Numbered from the stretch's first letter, positions 26,020 through 34,959 are shown. The stretch: DNA of 64,000 nucleotides from a gamma proteobacterium HIMB55 (GCA_000227505.4 AGIF02000001.1:124001-188000); one strand, 5' to 3'. Notes: a model not told the origin generated them from the sequence alone. Numbers and translations: made by a program.

Positions 26020-27261
26020 TTGCCGGTGCTGTACCAACGTCGCATACCAGATAATCAGATTGTTTCCGCAAAACTCGAGTTGCAGTTGCGCGGTGGACGC
26101 TATGCGGGTGTTGGAACGCAGTTCATTGGAGTTTTGAGTCTAGGTGCCGCTGCACTCTACGCGGTTGAACCGCTTTATCTTGTTAGCTGGGCGCTCTCAC
26201 TACTTGCACTCAACCTTTGGTGGTCGAGACGGATTAATCAAACACTTCTTACCAATCGCCATTTTTCGCAGCGCCCCACTGTTTTAAACGAGCTCGTTAC
26301 TTACTCGGTGATCAACGGATCTATCTGGTCGGCAACACTCATCGGTTTGGATACTTACCTGTCTGATCTGACTTTTTATTTGTGCGTGATGTGTGTCGCC
26401 ATCATTTCAGTGGTCAATATCTCCGTGTCAGTGGTCATAAGAGGTGCCTACCTTGCACAGCTTTCCTGCTCGCTTGGCGTGATCGCGCTTTGGCTTGCTT
26501 GGCATGTCGACCAAAGACCCTTTAATGCAGGCTTCGCCCTTTTACTCGTGGCGCTCATGGTGTTTCTGATCATCACCAGCGAGTGGATGAGTAGGTCCTT
26601 CTCTGAGATGGTTGAGACCAGTTTAGAAAGAGCCGCCATGAGCAAGGACTTATCCTCCTTAACTGAGAGCCTAAAAACACGGAATTTGCAGCTGCAAGAC
26701 GCCCGTAAGCAATTGGCAGAACAGGCAACGATCGACGAAATGACAGGCCTTCGAAACCGCAGGGGCGTCAACATTATCATCAACGATGAACTCGGTAGGA
26801 TGAAGCGAGCGCAGCTGCCGGTATCCCTCATCGTTCTCGATGTTGACCACTTCAAGACCTACAACGATAACTATGGTCATCCTGCCGGTGATCAAGTGTT
26901 GCAACGCATCGCTACCGTAATGCTTGAACTCACGAATCGCTCTGGTGAGTTCGCCGCGAGAATGGGCGGTGAGGAATTTGCCATGTTTTTCCCAACCATG
27001 AAGCTCGCGGCCGCACTCGAGGTTGCCGAGCGGGTAAGGGAAGGTGTTTTAAATCTCAGAATTCCCCACGAAAAATCACTGACTTCGGAATTTGTAACCG
27101 TGTCAATTGGCGTGGTGTCTTGCATACCCGAGTGGGAGCTTGAGTTTGACCAGCTCTTACAGGCGGCTGACGATGCGCTGTATGAAAGCAAAACCTCGGG
27201 CCGTAACCGAATCACGGCGGGGGACCTGTCAGCTGATGAGGAATCTGACCGGACTATTTAG
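26020..27261 (+). CDS. Membrane diguanylate cyclase (GGDEF domain)
   Basis: 413-residue protein that probably makes cyclic di-GMP. About six hydrophobic segments fill residues 25-195, a short coiled-coil-like linker follows (about 200-235), then a GGDEF domain from about 240: DEMTGLRNRRGV, VLDVDHFKTYNDNYGHPAGDQVL and the active-site RMGGEEF. GGEEF is a normal active variant. The inhibitory I-site position reads RSGE rather than RxxD. The N-terminal sensor family was not recognised. The TTG at 26020 with AAGGG upstream is the best start; GTG 26026 is possible. Confidence 0.85.
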   Translation: MPVLYQRRIPDNQIVSAKLELQLRGGRYAGVGTQFIGVLSLGAAALYAVEPLYLVSWALSLLALNLWWSRRINQTLLTNRHFSQRPTVLNELVTYSVINGSIWSATLIGLDTYLSDLTFYLCVMCVAIISVVNISVSVVIRGAYLAQLSCSLGVIALWLAWHVDQRPFNAGFALLLVALMVFLIITSEWMSRSFSEMVETSLERAAMSKDLSSLTESLKTRNLQLQDARKQLAEQATIDEMTGLRNRRGVNIIINDELGRMKRAQLPVSLIVLDVDHFKTYNDNYGHPAGDQVLQRIATVMLELTNRSGEFAARMGGEEFAMFFPTMKLAAALEVAERVREGVLNLRIPHEKSLTSEFVTVSIGVVSCIPEWELEFDQLLQAADDALYESKTSGRNRITAGDLSADEESDRTI

Positions 27262-27357
27262 AAAGTTCCCTTAGTCTTACCCACTAGAGCGTCTTTTAAG
27301 TCTCGCGGTTCTTCGAAGGCGCTTCGACTGGTGGTGGTCCATCAAGCAAGCGTCGCG

Positions 27358-27744
27358 TTAGAGATCGAATTGCTTCCGAAGTTTTTCAAGTGCCTTACGC
27401 TCGTGTTTCCCTGGTTTTTGGGTTGGTCGCGCAGTTGCACCTCCCGCAGCTTTTCGTGCCTGCGCTTCGCGCTCGCGTCGCTCGATACTCTCAGGTGTCT
27501 CTTCGTACAGGGTTTGAGCAATCGGTGCCGGACCTCGCTGATCGCTGAGCGCTTTTACAACCACTTCTTTTTCGTCCCAGCCCTGCTTGACCGTTAGGCG
27601 CTCCCCGATCGAAATTTCTCTGGAGACCTTTACTCGCTGGCCATCAAGATGGACCTTGCCGCCTTCGATGGCTGTCTTGGCAATTGATCGAGTTTTATAA
27701 AAACGTGCAGCCCACAGCCACTTGTCTACTCTGAGACGCTCCAT
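27358..27744 (-). CDS. hslR: Heat shock protein 15 (S4-domain ribosome rescue factor)
   Basis: 128-residue Hsp15, which binds the 50S subunit carrying a stalled peptidyl-tRNA. The N-terminal S4 RNA-binding domain is RVDKWLWAARFYKTRSIAKTAIEGGKV (about 5-32); the C-terminus is basic with KHERKALEKLRKQF. It overlaps yrfG by one base, the same yrfG-hslR order as in E. coli, but hslO does not follow. Confidence 0.93.
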   Translation of the reverse strand: MERLRVDKWLWAARFYKTRSIAKTAIEGGKVHLDGQRVKVSREISIGERLTVKQGWDEKEVVVKALSDQRGPAPIAQTLYEETPESIERREREAQARKAAGGATARPTQKPGKHERKALEKLRKQFDL

Positions 27745-28481
27745 CAGTCGGGTCTTTCCGATGGTTTTTGGGTCCAGATTTCATCGAAGCTATTTATAGC
27801 GTATCGCGTGCTAGACATTTTTTTTGGGCGCGTGCTGTCGGGAGCACAAATCATAACCGAGTAATGAATACCGGCAGAAATCGCTGCATTGAGAACGGGC
27901 ACCGAGTCGTCGAAAAAGAGCACACGATTATCACTGATTTCGCTCTTCGATATCCCCGTCATCGCGAAAGCGTCCTTCCAAAAAAGCGGATGCTCTTTTG
28001 CATAGCCAATCTCATGACTACTAATAACGTCATCCACGTAGTCGCGAATACCAACAACCGAGTGTTTGAGATCCACAATGTCCGGATGTGCATTGGTCAG
28101 AATCGTTGTTTTGATCCCGCCGTCACGTAAGCCAAGTAGAAATTGCTGAGCGTGGTCCAGCCAGCGAATTTCATCCTTGAACGACTGCGACAAAGCAATG
28201 ATGTCGAAGCCATATTGTTGGGTCCAATGGTCGGTGGAGTACCAGTTTAGTGAGCCCTCAACAGAGCGGAAAATTGGCTCAAATTTGGCGACCACATTCT
28301 CATAGCTAACATTATGTAGCGCTGCGTAGTGCGCATGGATTTGATGACCCCAAAAATCGTTATCGAATGCGAGGTCGAGCAGCGTGCCATCCATGTCGAG
28401 CAGAACGTGGTCAACTTTTGTCCAGTCTACGCGTGGAACATTTGTTTCGTGCAGCGGGTCTATTACTCCATGCTCATTCAT
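27744..28481 (-). CDS. yrfG: HAD-family GMP/IMP nucleotidase
   Basis: 245-residue HAD phosphatase of the YrfG type. Motif I is DMDGTLLDLAFDNDFW (nucleophile Asp about 30), motif II TNAHP, motif III region KEHPLFW, and motif IV FFDDS. The E. coli protein dephosphorylates GMP and IMP. Order with hslR supports the assignment. The upstream region is shared with the divergent cysQ; the ATG at 28481 is the only good start. Confidence 0.9.
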   Translation of the reverse strand: MNEHGVIDPLHETNVPRVDWTKVDHVLLDMDGTLLDLAFDNDFWGHQIHAHYAALHNVSYENVVAKFEPIFRSVEGSLNWYSTDHWTQQYGFDIIALSQSFKDEIRWLDHAQQFLLGLRDGGIKTTILTNAHPDIVDLKHSVVGIRDYVDDVISSHEIGYAKEHPLFWKDAFAMTGISKSEISDNRVLFFDDSVPVLNAAISAGIHYSVMICAPDSTRPKKMSSTRYAINSFDEIWTQKPSERPD

Positions 28482-28520
28482 CAGGTGTTAGCCTGTTCTG
28501 CTCTCGTTGGTTGTAAAAGT

Positions 28521-29411
28521 ATGTGGTGGTCCGAAAAAAATAGTAACGCTCAACTTGAATCCGTGCTCGCGCCTTGTGGTGTGTCGCAGCACACGCTGCT
28601 GTTGGACCTTCTAGCCATGCTGGATGAGGCGTCTGCGATTGCGAGAGAGTATTACAGAAAAGCCGATGAGTTGGATGTCGTAAAGAAAGGGGATATGACA
28701 CCGCTTACTGAGGCAGACACGGCGCTACATCATTTGATCACCGGCCATTTGCAATCAATGGCAGTTGGGATCCCCGTCCTTTCAGAGGAATCTGAGGCCA
28801 ACGATATAGCCTCACGACGCGGATGGCGCGCATGCTGGGTGATTGATCCACTAGACGGCACCAAAGAATTCATCGAGAAGACCGATCAGTTCACCATTAA
28901 TGTAGCGCTTGTAATCGATGGCAAATCGGAATTGGGGGTGATCTCCGTTCCCTGCCTAAAGGAGCATTGGGTGGGTGTGGTGGGTAATGGCGCCGCGATC
29001 TTCCCAGAGCGCGAGGGGCTCTCTGGCCGAGCTGTCCAAACGAGTGCATACAATGCGTCTGAGCCAATGGTCATGCTGGCCAGTCATCGCCATGCCCCGA
29101 AACGCGTAGAGGCTCTGATGAGTAGCTTGGCCACAAATTTCACAGACGTTAAGCGAGTCAACTCCGGAAGCGCCGTTAAGTTCTGTGATGTGGTCTCCGG
29201 TGCTGCAGATGTGTATCCACGAACATCGCCCTGTAGTGAATGGGATGTGGCCGCTGGCGATGCCTTGGTGCGTGCAGCAGGCGGTTCGGTTACCGACAGT
29301 GCAGGTGCTCAAATTTTGTACAACCAGCGCGAGTCGCTTCTTGCGCAATCGTTTGTCGCGGCCGCCGACCCTTCTATCAACTTCGCGAAAATATTCTTCC
29401 CCGAGCATTAA
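28521..29411 (+). CDS. cysQ: 3'(2'),5'-bisphosphate nucleotidase CysQ
   Basis: Inositol monophosphatase-family enzyme that removes 3'-phosphate from PAP, a by-product of sulfate assimilation. Metal-site motifs are SEESEAND, DPLDGTKEFIEKTDQFTINVAL and SEWDVAAGDALVRAAGG. The homologous part begins about 28581 (SQHTLLLDLLAML), where a GTG is in frame. The ATG at 28521 is listed as the likely start; ATG 28470 would place the first residues in the divergent yrfG. None has a clear ribosome site, so the N-terminus is unsettled. Confidence 0.88.
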   Translation: MWWSEKNSNAQLESVLAPCGVSQHTLLLDLLAMLDEASAIAREYYRKADELDVVKKGDMTPLTEADTALHHLITGHLQSMAVGIPVLSEESEANDIASRRGWRACWVIDPLDGTKEFIEKTDQFTINVALVIDGKSELGVISVPCLKEHWVGVVGNGAAIFPEREGLSGRAVQTSAYNASEPMVMLASHRHAPKRVEALMSSLATNFTDVKRVNSGSAVKFCDVVSGAADVYPRTSPCSEWDVAAGDALVRAAGGSVTDSAGAQILYNQRESLLAQSFVAAADPSINFAKIFFPEH

Positions 29412-29474
29412 CCCTCAGGTACAGGAACGGGTACAATTTCAATCGAAGTGTGTTGTGCTGAGGGGAGCATGCGC

Positions 29475-29702
29475 ATGAACGTTGATACAGATCATCCAGC
29501 TGCCAATGAGCCAATGCCTGCTCAGATGAGGTTATCGATATTAAAAGATCGACACCGAGCCCTGGATCGAGAGCTAATTGATCTGCAACTCCAGCCCCTC
29601 GCTGACCAGCTTCATATCCGACGTCTCAAACGAGAAAAGCTTCGGCTACGTGACGCGATCGAGTTTCTTAAAGACGAAATAGTCCCCGATATCGACGCTT
29701 AA
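29475..29702 (+). CDS. DUF465 (YdcH-like) small protein
   Basis: 75-residue charged protein of the DUF465/YdcH family, whose function is unknown. RLSILKDRHRALDRELIDL and LHIRRLKREKLRLRDAIEFL are characteristic helices. The ATG at 29475 is chosen because AGGGGAG (29461-29467) lies seven bases upstream; an ATG six bases earlier is too near it. It stands alone after cysQ. Confidence 0.8.
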   Translation: MNVDTDHPAANEPMPAQMRLSILKDRHRALDRELIDLQLQPLADQLHIRRLKREKLRLRDAIEFLKDEIVPDIDA

Positions 29703-29723
29703 AATCAGTTCTTAGTTCTCAGT

Positions 29724-30218
29724 TTAGAGCGAGAGGTCGTATTGCTCATTTTCAAGCGCGAGTAACTCTCGTTTGATGTCCATGCCACCGGAAAACCCGG
29801 TAAGCGAGCCATTGCTGCCAATCACTCTGTGACACGGTATAAAAATTGGGAGGGGGTTTTTCCCGATTGCCGTACCTACTGCGCGCGCGGCTGAGGGCTT
29901 ATTCAGCGCATTTGCCACCGTTTTATAGGTCAGTGTTTTGCCCCAGCTAATGGTTTCGAGTACCGACCAGACCTGACGCTGAAACGGCGTGCCCTCGGGC
30001 GCACAGGGGACTGTGAACACTTGCAACTTACCCTCGAAATAAAGTTGCAGCTCCTCTGAGGCTTGCTCAAGGATTCGTGATCGACCATCAAAACGTGAAT
30101 CATTGCTGCGGTTCTGTGGGCGTGCATGTTGGTGAGCCCAGTTAAGCCCGCATAGGGCGGAGTCGGTAGCCAGAAGTTCAAGGCACCCGATAGGGCTGTC
30201 CACAAGCTTACTTTTCAC
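29724..30218 (-). CDS. ogt: Methylated-DNA-protein-cysteine methyltransferase
   Basis: 164-residue suicide enzyme that moves the alkyl group from O6-methylguanine to its own Cys. The active-site motif is IPCHRVIGSNGSLTGFSGG near residues 129-147, with the preceding helix GTPFQRQVWSVLETISWGKTLTYKTVA. There is no AdaA-type domain, so it is Ogt-like. GTG start at 30218, overlapping the upstream membrane protein gene by four bases. Confidence 0.93.
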   Translation of the reverse strand: MKSKLVDSPIGCLELLATDSALCGLNWAHQHARPQNRSNDSRFDGRSRILEQASEELQLYFEGKLQVFTVPCAPEGTPFQRQVWSVLETISWGKTLTYKTVANALNKPSAARAVGTAIGKNPLPIFIPCHRVIGSNGSLTGFSGGMDIKRELLALENEQYDLSL

Positions 30219-30541
30219 ACCTTATCCGGGCTTCGGTATTTAGGATGAATGATGATCAAAAAGACACAGAGTGCGAAAAGTAGATATTGTCCAATTGTCA
30301 CGATATTGAACCCGCCGCTGGCGGGGTGACTAAGGAGTGCGGGAGCACAGGCCAAAGCAGTCAGCACCAAACTGAGCCTCTGGTAACCCATCAGGCCGAG
30401 GGCGAGCAGCAAGAAAACGAGCCCATGCGCGGCATTGCTCAAACTGATTGCATCGAGTGCAACGAGCCAAAGCCTGCCGATGAGTGCTGAACCCACCAGA
30501 AAGGCCAAGCCGGCGGCGGCGTTTCGAAGTGTTTGGTACAT
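30215..30541 (-). CDS. Small membrane protein of unknown function
   Basis: About 108 residues from the ATG at 30541, with four hydrophobic segments (near 9-29, 33-51, 57-72 and 83-100). It was not recognised. It overlaps the start of ogt by four bases and is transcribed before it, so the two are probably coupled; a link to DNA repair is not implied by sequence. A TTG at 30562 would add seven residues. No clear signal peptide or conserved motif is visible. Confidence 0.6.
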   Translation of the reverse strand: MYQTLRNAAAGLAFLVGSALIGRLWLVALDAISLSNAAHGLVFLLLALGLMGYQRLSLVLTALACAPALLSHPASGGFNIVTIGQYLLFALCVFLIIIHPKYRSPDKV

Positions 30542-30760
30542 GATTACTCTATTTATTCTCAACCACGTAAACGGTATACCATTGCACGCGCATGTCTATG
30601 GTATTTGCCGGTCTTGCTCTCATTGCTGCGCTTATAAGCGGAGAGATTCTGCGAACTACCATGGCAAAGCAGATCAATTCGTGGTTTCAAGGACACTTTT
30701 GAGACCTTTGCTTTGGTTTCGATTGTGACTCAGAGGCCCTTCTCCATTTTTGGGAACGAT

Positions 30761-31579
30761 ATGACAACGTCAACAGAAGCCTTAAATGCAGAAGTGCTGC
30801 AACGAGCGTTGCGCGAGCAATTGACTCGGAGTGAAAGCGGATCGTTCGCAGCTGTCGAGGTGGTCGATACCGTAGACTCTACCAACGCCCAGCTATTGTC
30901 GGAGGCGGCGGGTTCTAACGCTCATTTTTTAATCGCGCTCCAGCAAACAGCAGGAGTAGGGCGGCGAGGTGGTGCCTGGCAGAGTCCGCCCTCAGGTAAT
31001 CTTTACTTGTCTTATTGTTTTCACACCCCACAACCACTTTCGGTAGTGTCGCTCCTTCCACTTACTTTTGGGGTTGAGATCGCGAGGGAGCTTGAATCAA
31101 CACTCGGTATTTGCATTCAGCTTAAGTGGCCCAACGACCTTTATCTGGATGGGAAGAAATGTGGCGGGATGCTGCTCGAAACCTCGACGATGCAAGACGG
31201 GGTCACTGCGGTTGTTGTAGGTGTGGGCGTTAATGTGGCCAGCCATCCCAATGAGGAATTGCTAGGCCGACCAGTAACCGCATTACAAAGCACCCGTCAG
31301 GAGTCAGTTGTCCTTGAAGATGTTGCACTCGCCGTTATGCGGGCGATCATTGCAGTGTCTAATCTCTCTACTGCAGATATAACCAACTGTTTAAGGCACC
31401 AATGGCCTGAAAGAGATTTCCTCTTCAACAAAGCGGTATGCGTTTCGCAATCCGCGGGCAGTGACGTGCGTGGTGTTGCCAAAGGGATTGCTGTAGACGG
31501 TGGATTGCAAGTTGACTGTGGTGGCAGGATGGAGATCTTCTACGCAGGTGAGGTCAGTCTGGGACATGTCAGTCCTTGA
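30761..31579 (+). CDS. birA: Biotin-[acetyl-CoA-carboxylase] ligase
   Basis: 272-residue biotin protein ligase that adenylates biotin and attaches it to the biotin carboxyl carrier protein. TVDSTNAQLL, the biotin loop QQTAGVGRRGGAW, LKWPNDLYLDGKKCGGMLLE and VVVGVGVNV are in place, and the C-terminal SH3-like domain includes GVAKGIAVDGGLQV. About 40 residues precede the catalytic core, too few for the N-terminal winged helix of E. coli BirA (321 aa), so this should be a ligase without the repressor function. Start ATG with GGGAA upstream; coaX follows after 61 bases. Confidence 0.93.
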   Translation: MTTSTEALNAEVLQRALREQLTRSESGSFAAVEVVDTVDSTNAQLLSEAAGSNAHFLIALQQTAGVGRRGGAWQSPPSGNLYLSYCFHTPQPLSVVSLLPLTFGVEIARELESTLGICIQLKWPNDLYLDGKKCGGMLLETSTMQDGVTAVVVGVGVNVASHPNEELLGRPVTALQSTRQESVVLEDVALAVMRAIIAVSNLSTADITNCLRHQWPERDFLFNKAVCVSQSAGSDVRGVAKGIAVDGGLQVDCGGRMEIFYAGEVSLGHVSP

Positions 31580-31640
31580 GTGGTCGAAAAACGAGGCCTC
31601 AGAGGGGAAGTGAATGTGATATGCGGCGAGTGTCCTTGAA

Positions 31641-32351
31641 ATGACAATTCTTATCGATATCGGCAATACCGCAATCAAGTGGCAGTTGCGTGAGTCTGAG
31701 CAGGCCACCGGTACAGGTAGGGGCGACGTCAGTCGATTAATGATTTGGCTTGAATCTCTTGGAAACTTGCCCAGCCAGCGGGTTGCGGTTTCTTGTGTCC
31801 GTAATGATGAGTTTGCGGGTGAGCTTCACGATGCCCTGGTTCAGCTGGGTTGTTCCAGTGTTGTTTTTGCAGAGAGTTCAGCGACACATGCCGGTATCTC
31901 GAACGCTTATGCAAATCCTTCCTCGCTGGGGGTCGACAGATGGTTGGCAGTTTTGGCGCTAAAGTCACGAGGCCATGAGAGCGGCATTGTTGTCGACATT
32001 GGTACAGCCTGCACCATCGATGTTTTGGAGAAAAATCGGCACGTTGGCGGCTTTATTTTACCCGGCCCCAATTTGGCCTGTGAGGCGCTGGTCGCTAATA
32101 CCGACAAGATACGCTACTCGACGGAGCCTCCGGCTGCCCTAGAACCGGGCAGCGATACCGGTGCCTGCGTGGTTTCTGGCGCATGGCTTACCATCGTTGG
32201 GGCTGTGAAAGAGATTGCAACGCGTTATCCGCACTGCCCGCTCTTCTTGGCAGGTGGTGCGGCGCCCACATTGATCGACCTCGGTGTGCAAGGAGAACTC
32301 GTTACTGACCTTGTGTTTGATGGTTTGTATTTTTGGTTAAATGGGGCTTGA
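31641..32351 (+). CDS. coaX: Type III pantothenate kinase
   Basis: 236-residue CoaX, the first enzyme of CoA synthesis, of the acetate-kinase fold. LIDIGNTAIKWQL (phosphate-binding Asp6), GVDRWLAVLAL, VDIGTACTIDVL, GGFILPGPNLACEAL and LFLAGGAAP are type III signatures. The gene occupies the place of coaA between birA and the tRNA cluster in E. coli, so the function is kept by a different enzyme family. Confidence 0.95.
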   Translation: MTILIDIGNTAIKWQLRESEQATGTGRGDVSRLMIWLESLGNLPSQRVAVSCVRNDEFAGELHDALVQLGCSSVVFAESSATHAGISNAYANPSSLGVDRWLAVLALKSRGHESGIVVDIGTACTIDVLEKNRHVGGFILPGPNLACEALVANTDKIRYSTEPPAALEPGSDTGACVVSGAWLTIVGAVKEIATRYPHCPLFLAGGAAPTLIDLGVQGELVTDLVFDGLYFWLNGA

Positions 32352-32414
32352 CCTGAGACCTCCTCTTGACGATCATGTGCGCCCTTCGAGATGGCAGCGC
32401 TGTCTCAACGTCTA

Positions 32415-32490
32415 GCTGGCGTAGCTCAGTAGGTAGAGCATCTGATTTGTAATCAGGCGGTCGGGGGTTCGATTCCTCTCGCCAGCTCCA
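32415..32490 (+). tRNA. tRNA-Thr, anticodon TGT
   Basis: 76 nt including encoded CCA (32488-32490). Acceptor GCTGGCG pairs with CGCCAGC, the anticodon loop TTTGTAA gives TGT, and the T loop is GGTTCGATTCC-like. It corresponds to E. coli thrU, the first tRNA of the cluster ahead of tuf. Confidence 0.97.
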
Positions 32491-32691
32491 TTTCCTTTTT
32501 AAGAAACCCCAAGATCCCGCCGCTCTGCGGAGGTGCACTCGCTTGCGCCTTCATCCAGACGGCAACTGCGATTAAGTTCTAACCGCGAGCATTTGTTCCT
32601 CATTCAAAGATAACTAGCGTGTTTAGTGACGTGTGGAGTAGCAACTGATCTTCTATTGTGCGATCGTCTCCGCGGCAAAAAGGGGGCGGTT

Positions 32692-34167
32692 ATGCAGTAC
32701 ACATCTATTTATTCTCAGTCGCAGGTATCTTATTACTCTGACTTCTTGGTTCGATTGGCTTGGGTCGTCGAGATTTTAGCCGTTGCCATCGGGCTTACGA
32801 TCTCAGTGGTCATGGGTTTGGCAACCTACAACTCTTTTGAGCAATCGGGAGGAGCAGGATTTGTAGAGGGCACTGCCGCGATTTTGGTTACGGCATTGCC
32901 TTTCATCCTTATCGCCGTTGTAGAGCTTTGCAAGATTCCTTTGGTTTTCGCTTTCATGGCAGTCAAGAATATGTTCTGGCGCTCCCTATTCTTGATATTT
33001 GTCCTGTTCCTCTGCCTCATTACATTCGAGACGATGTTCAACGGATTTGAGCGCAACTTCGCAAATCTCAATCGAGCGATTGATGAGCGCAATCTCGAGA
33101 ACGCCAATTTCGATTCAGAAAAACAGTTGTTGGAAATGCGCCGTGCACAAATTCTTAAGTTCACTGAGGAGGAGCTAATTGCTGAGGTGACTGAGAACCG
33201 CTCAATGATCAATGAGCGTTTCGAGGCCCAAACAGCCGAAATTAACGCTCGAGTCAGGACAGAACTAGCAGCTATTGATTACAGCTTCGAGCAAGAACTA
33301 AACGACAAAATTGACGCGTTGATGACAACGCGTGACGGCTATTACAACTCGTGGTCAGAAGAGACAGCGCTCGTAGAGGAGCGGTTTTCTGCGATGTTGC
33401 TCAACAACATTTCAGGTAGCTCAGATGAGCGCGATCGTTTGCTCGAAGAGCTTGAGCTACTCAAACAGGAGTTTGAAGAGGAGAGATCAGAGGCGGGTTT
33501 CTTTACAGAAGTCGCCGTTGAAAATCGGTATCGGGCGCTGATTGCTTCCAAGGAGAAGCAGTTACAGGAAATTACGCTGGGCTACTTGGGTGGTGATGCG
33601 TTGACAAAGCAAGCGCAAATGGAAGATCGCCTTCGTTCTCAAATGGAGTTTGTTAACAGTAAGTATGAGAGACGTGTTCGTGAGGTAAACGAACGAATTG
33701 ACGCGGCGAAGCAAACTATTGTCGATCGCACGCTCGAAAATGAAGCGACTGAGCAGCGTATCTACGATCAATCTGGCAGGGAGAGGCGTGACTTTATTGG
33801 TCTTCGTGACTCAGAGATCGTGGCTGTGAATGAATACGAAGAAGAGAAGTATGTTGAGTTAGAGGTGATGGCGCAGCAATCGTTTGGCATTGACGAGAAA
33901 ATCTTCAAGCTAGACTCTGAGATACTTCGAAACGAGACTGAAGTCCGTCAACTCATCAACCAAAACCAGATATATCGTCTGGCGATGTACGCCTACAACA
34001 TTGACGAAGGCAGTGACGTCAACAAGCACATGCTGGCTACTGTTGCGCTTCTTTGGTTTGGTTCACTGTCGGTCATAACTGCAGTGACAGGAGTGATCCT
34101 AGCGCTTGCTGGTTTCTATCTCCGCCGTTTCGTAATCAACATGAGGGACGCTGAGCGCACGGGGTGA
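32692..34167 (+). CDS. Unrecognised membrane protein with a long coiled coil
   Basis: 491-residue protein not recognised. Three hydrophobic segments lie near the N-terminus (about 23-45, 60-80 and 96-114), a very Glu/Arg-rich helical region of some 300 residues with coiled-coil character follows (about 118-430), and a last hydrophobic segment is near 450-475 before a short basic tail (LRRFVINMRDAERTG). This topology is like DUF4407-type proteins, but a match was not established. ATG at 32692 has GGGGGCGG upstream; the frame extends 22 codons further upstream without a ribosome site. It sits between tRNA-Thr(UGU) and tRNA-Tyr, breaking the cluster that is contiguous in E. coli. Confidence 0.75.
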   Translation: MQYTSIYSQSQVSYYSDFLVRLAWVVEILAVAIGLTISVVMGLATYNSFEQSGGAGFVEGTAAILVTALPFILIAVVELCKIPLVFAFMAVKNMFWRSLFLIFVLFLCLITFETMFNGFERNFANLNRAIDERNLENANFDSEKQLLEMRRAQILKFTEEELIAEVTENRSMINERFEAQTAEINARVRTELAAIDYSFEQELNDKIDALMTTRDGYYNSWSEETALVEERFSAMLLNNISGSSDERDRLLEELELLKQEFEEERSEAGFFTEVAVENRYRALIASKEKQLQEITLGYLGGDALTKQAQMEDRLRSQMEFVNSKYERRVREVNERIDAAKQTIVDRTLENEATEQRIYDQSGRERRDFIGLRDSEIVAVNEYEEEKYVELEVMAQQSFGIDEKIFKLDSEILRNETEVRQLINQNQIYRLAMYAYNIDEGSDVNKHMLATVALLWFGSLSVITAVTGVILALAGFYLRRFVINMRDAERTG

Positions 34168-34263
34168 GCTTTTTTCTCCTCCGAGGGGCGCGTGAATCGG
34201 TCTTTGGCAACCCGCGTTTTGATGCTTAAAGCCCGCGTCGTTGGTGCTTGATGTTTGGTCACG

Positions 34264-34287
34264 CAAGCGCTGCTTTTACAGTGCTTG
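34264..34287 (+). terminator. Stem-loop after the coiled-coil gene
   Basis: CAAGCGCTG and CAGTGCTTG form a 9-bp stem with one G-U pair and a CTTTTA loop, about 95 bases after the stop codon. The following bases are not a T-run, so termination here is uncertain. Confidence 0.35.
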
Positions 34288-34364
34288 TGTTCGCTCGGAG
34301 TCTCAATCTCGATTTCAAGGTTAAACAAAGCCGTAAGATGGTAATTTGAGGGTAAAATTTAGTG

Positions 34365-34393
34365 TTGACACCCTTCCTTGACATCTAGAGAAT
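34365..34393 (+). promoter_or_regulatory. sigma70-type promoter for tRNA-Tyr-Gly-Thr-tuf
   Basis: TTGACA (34365-34370) and GAGAAT (34388-34393) are 17 bases apart, followed by GTGCGCCC. That is a consensus -35, a fair -10 and a GC-rich discriminator. A start near 34400 would be only a few bases before the mature tRNA-Tyr. It gives the distal tRNAs and tuf a promoter independent of the upstream tRNA-Thr. Confidence 0.65.
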
Positions 34394-34405
34394 GTGCGCC
34401 CTTCT

Positions 34406-34489
34406 GGAGGGGTTCCCGAGTGGCCAAAGGGATCAGACTGTAAATCTGACGCGCGAGCTTCGGTGGTTCGAATCCACCCCCCTCCACCA
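34406..34489 (+). tRNA. tRNA-Tyr, anticodon GTA
   Basis: Class II tRNA of 84 nt including CCA. GGAGGGG pairs with CCCCTCC, the anticodon arm CAGACTGTAAATCTG gives GTA, there is a long variable arm, and the T arm is GGTGGTTCGAATCCACC. It corresponds to E. coli tyrU. Confidence 0.97.
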
Positions 34490-34627
34490 AGGATATAAAA
34501 GACACTACTTAGTGAGGGTCTTGTGAGTAAAGAAGGGGGCTGAACCGGATAAGCCCTGTCGCTTTGGCGACGAGCCGTCGTCAGACGGGTGGCTTTGAGG
34601 TTTGACCTCCGTCGGCGGTTGAATGCT

Positions 34628-34701
<74 letters not shown>

Positions 34702-34721
34702 GAATCCGGCGATGAGTTTTT

Positions 34722-34797
<76 letters not shown>

Positions 34798-34959
34798 ATT
34801 TGAGCAGGCGCCAAAAGGTGTTTGTTCGACCGCTCCGGCGGTCAAAGCAGTAGAGGCCACGGCCTATACTGAGTGAGGTACACAGCGGTAAGTGTGCTTA
34901 ATTGAGTAAGGCGCGTTGGCGTCGGGAAGTAATGCGAAATTGACCAGGAGAGGGTCGCA

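Noticed and set aside
34168..34405. Possible att site or tRNA 3'-end duplication flanking the coiled-coil gene
   Set aside because: The 3' end of tRNA-Thr (32470-32490) was compared by eye with this spacer and no repeat was found, so integration at the tRNA is not supported.
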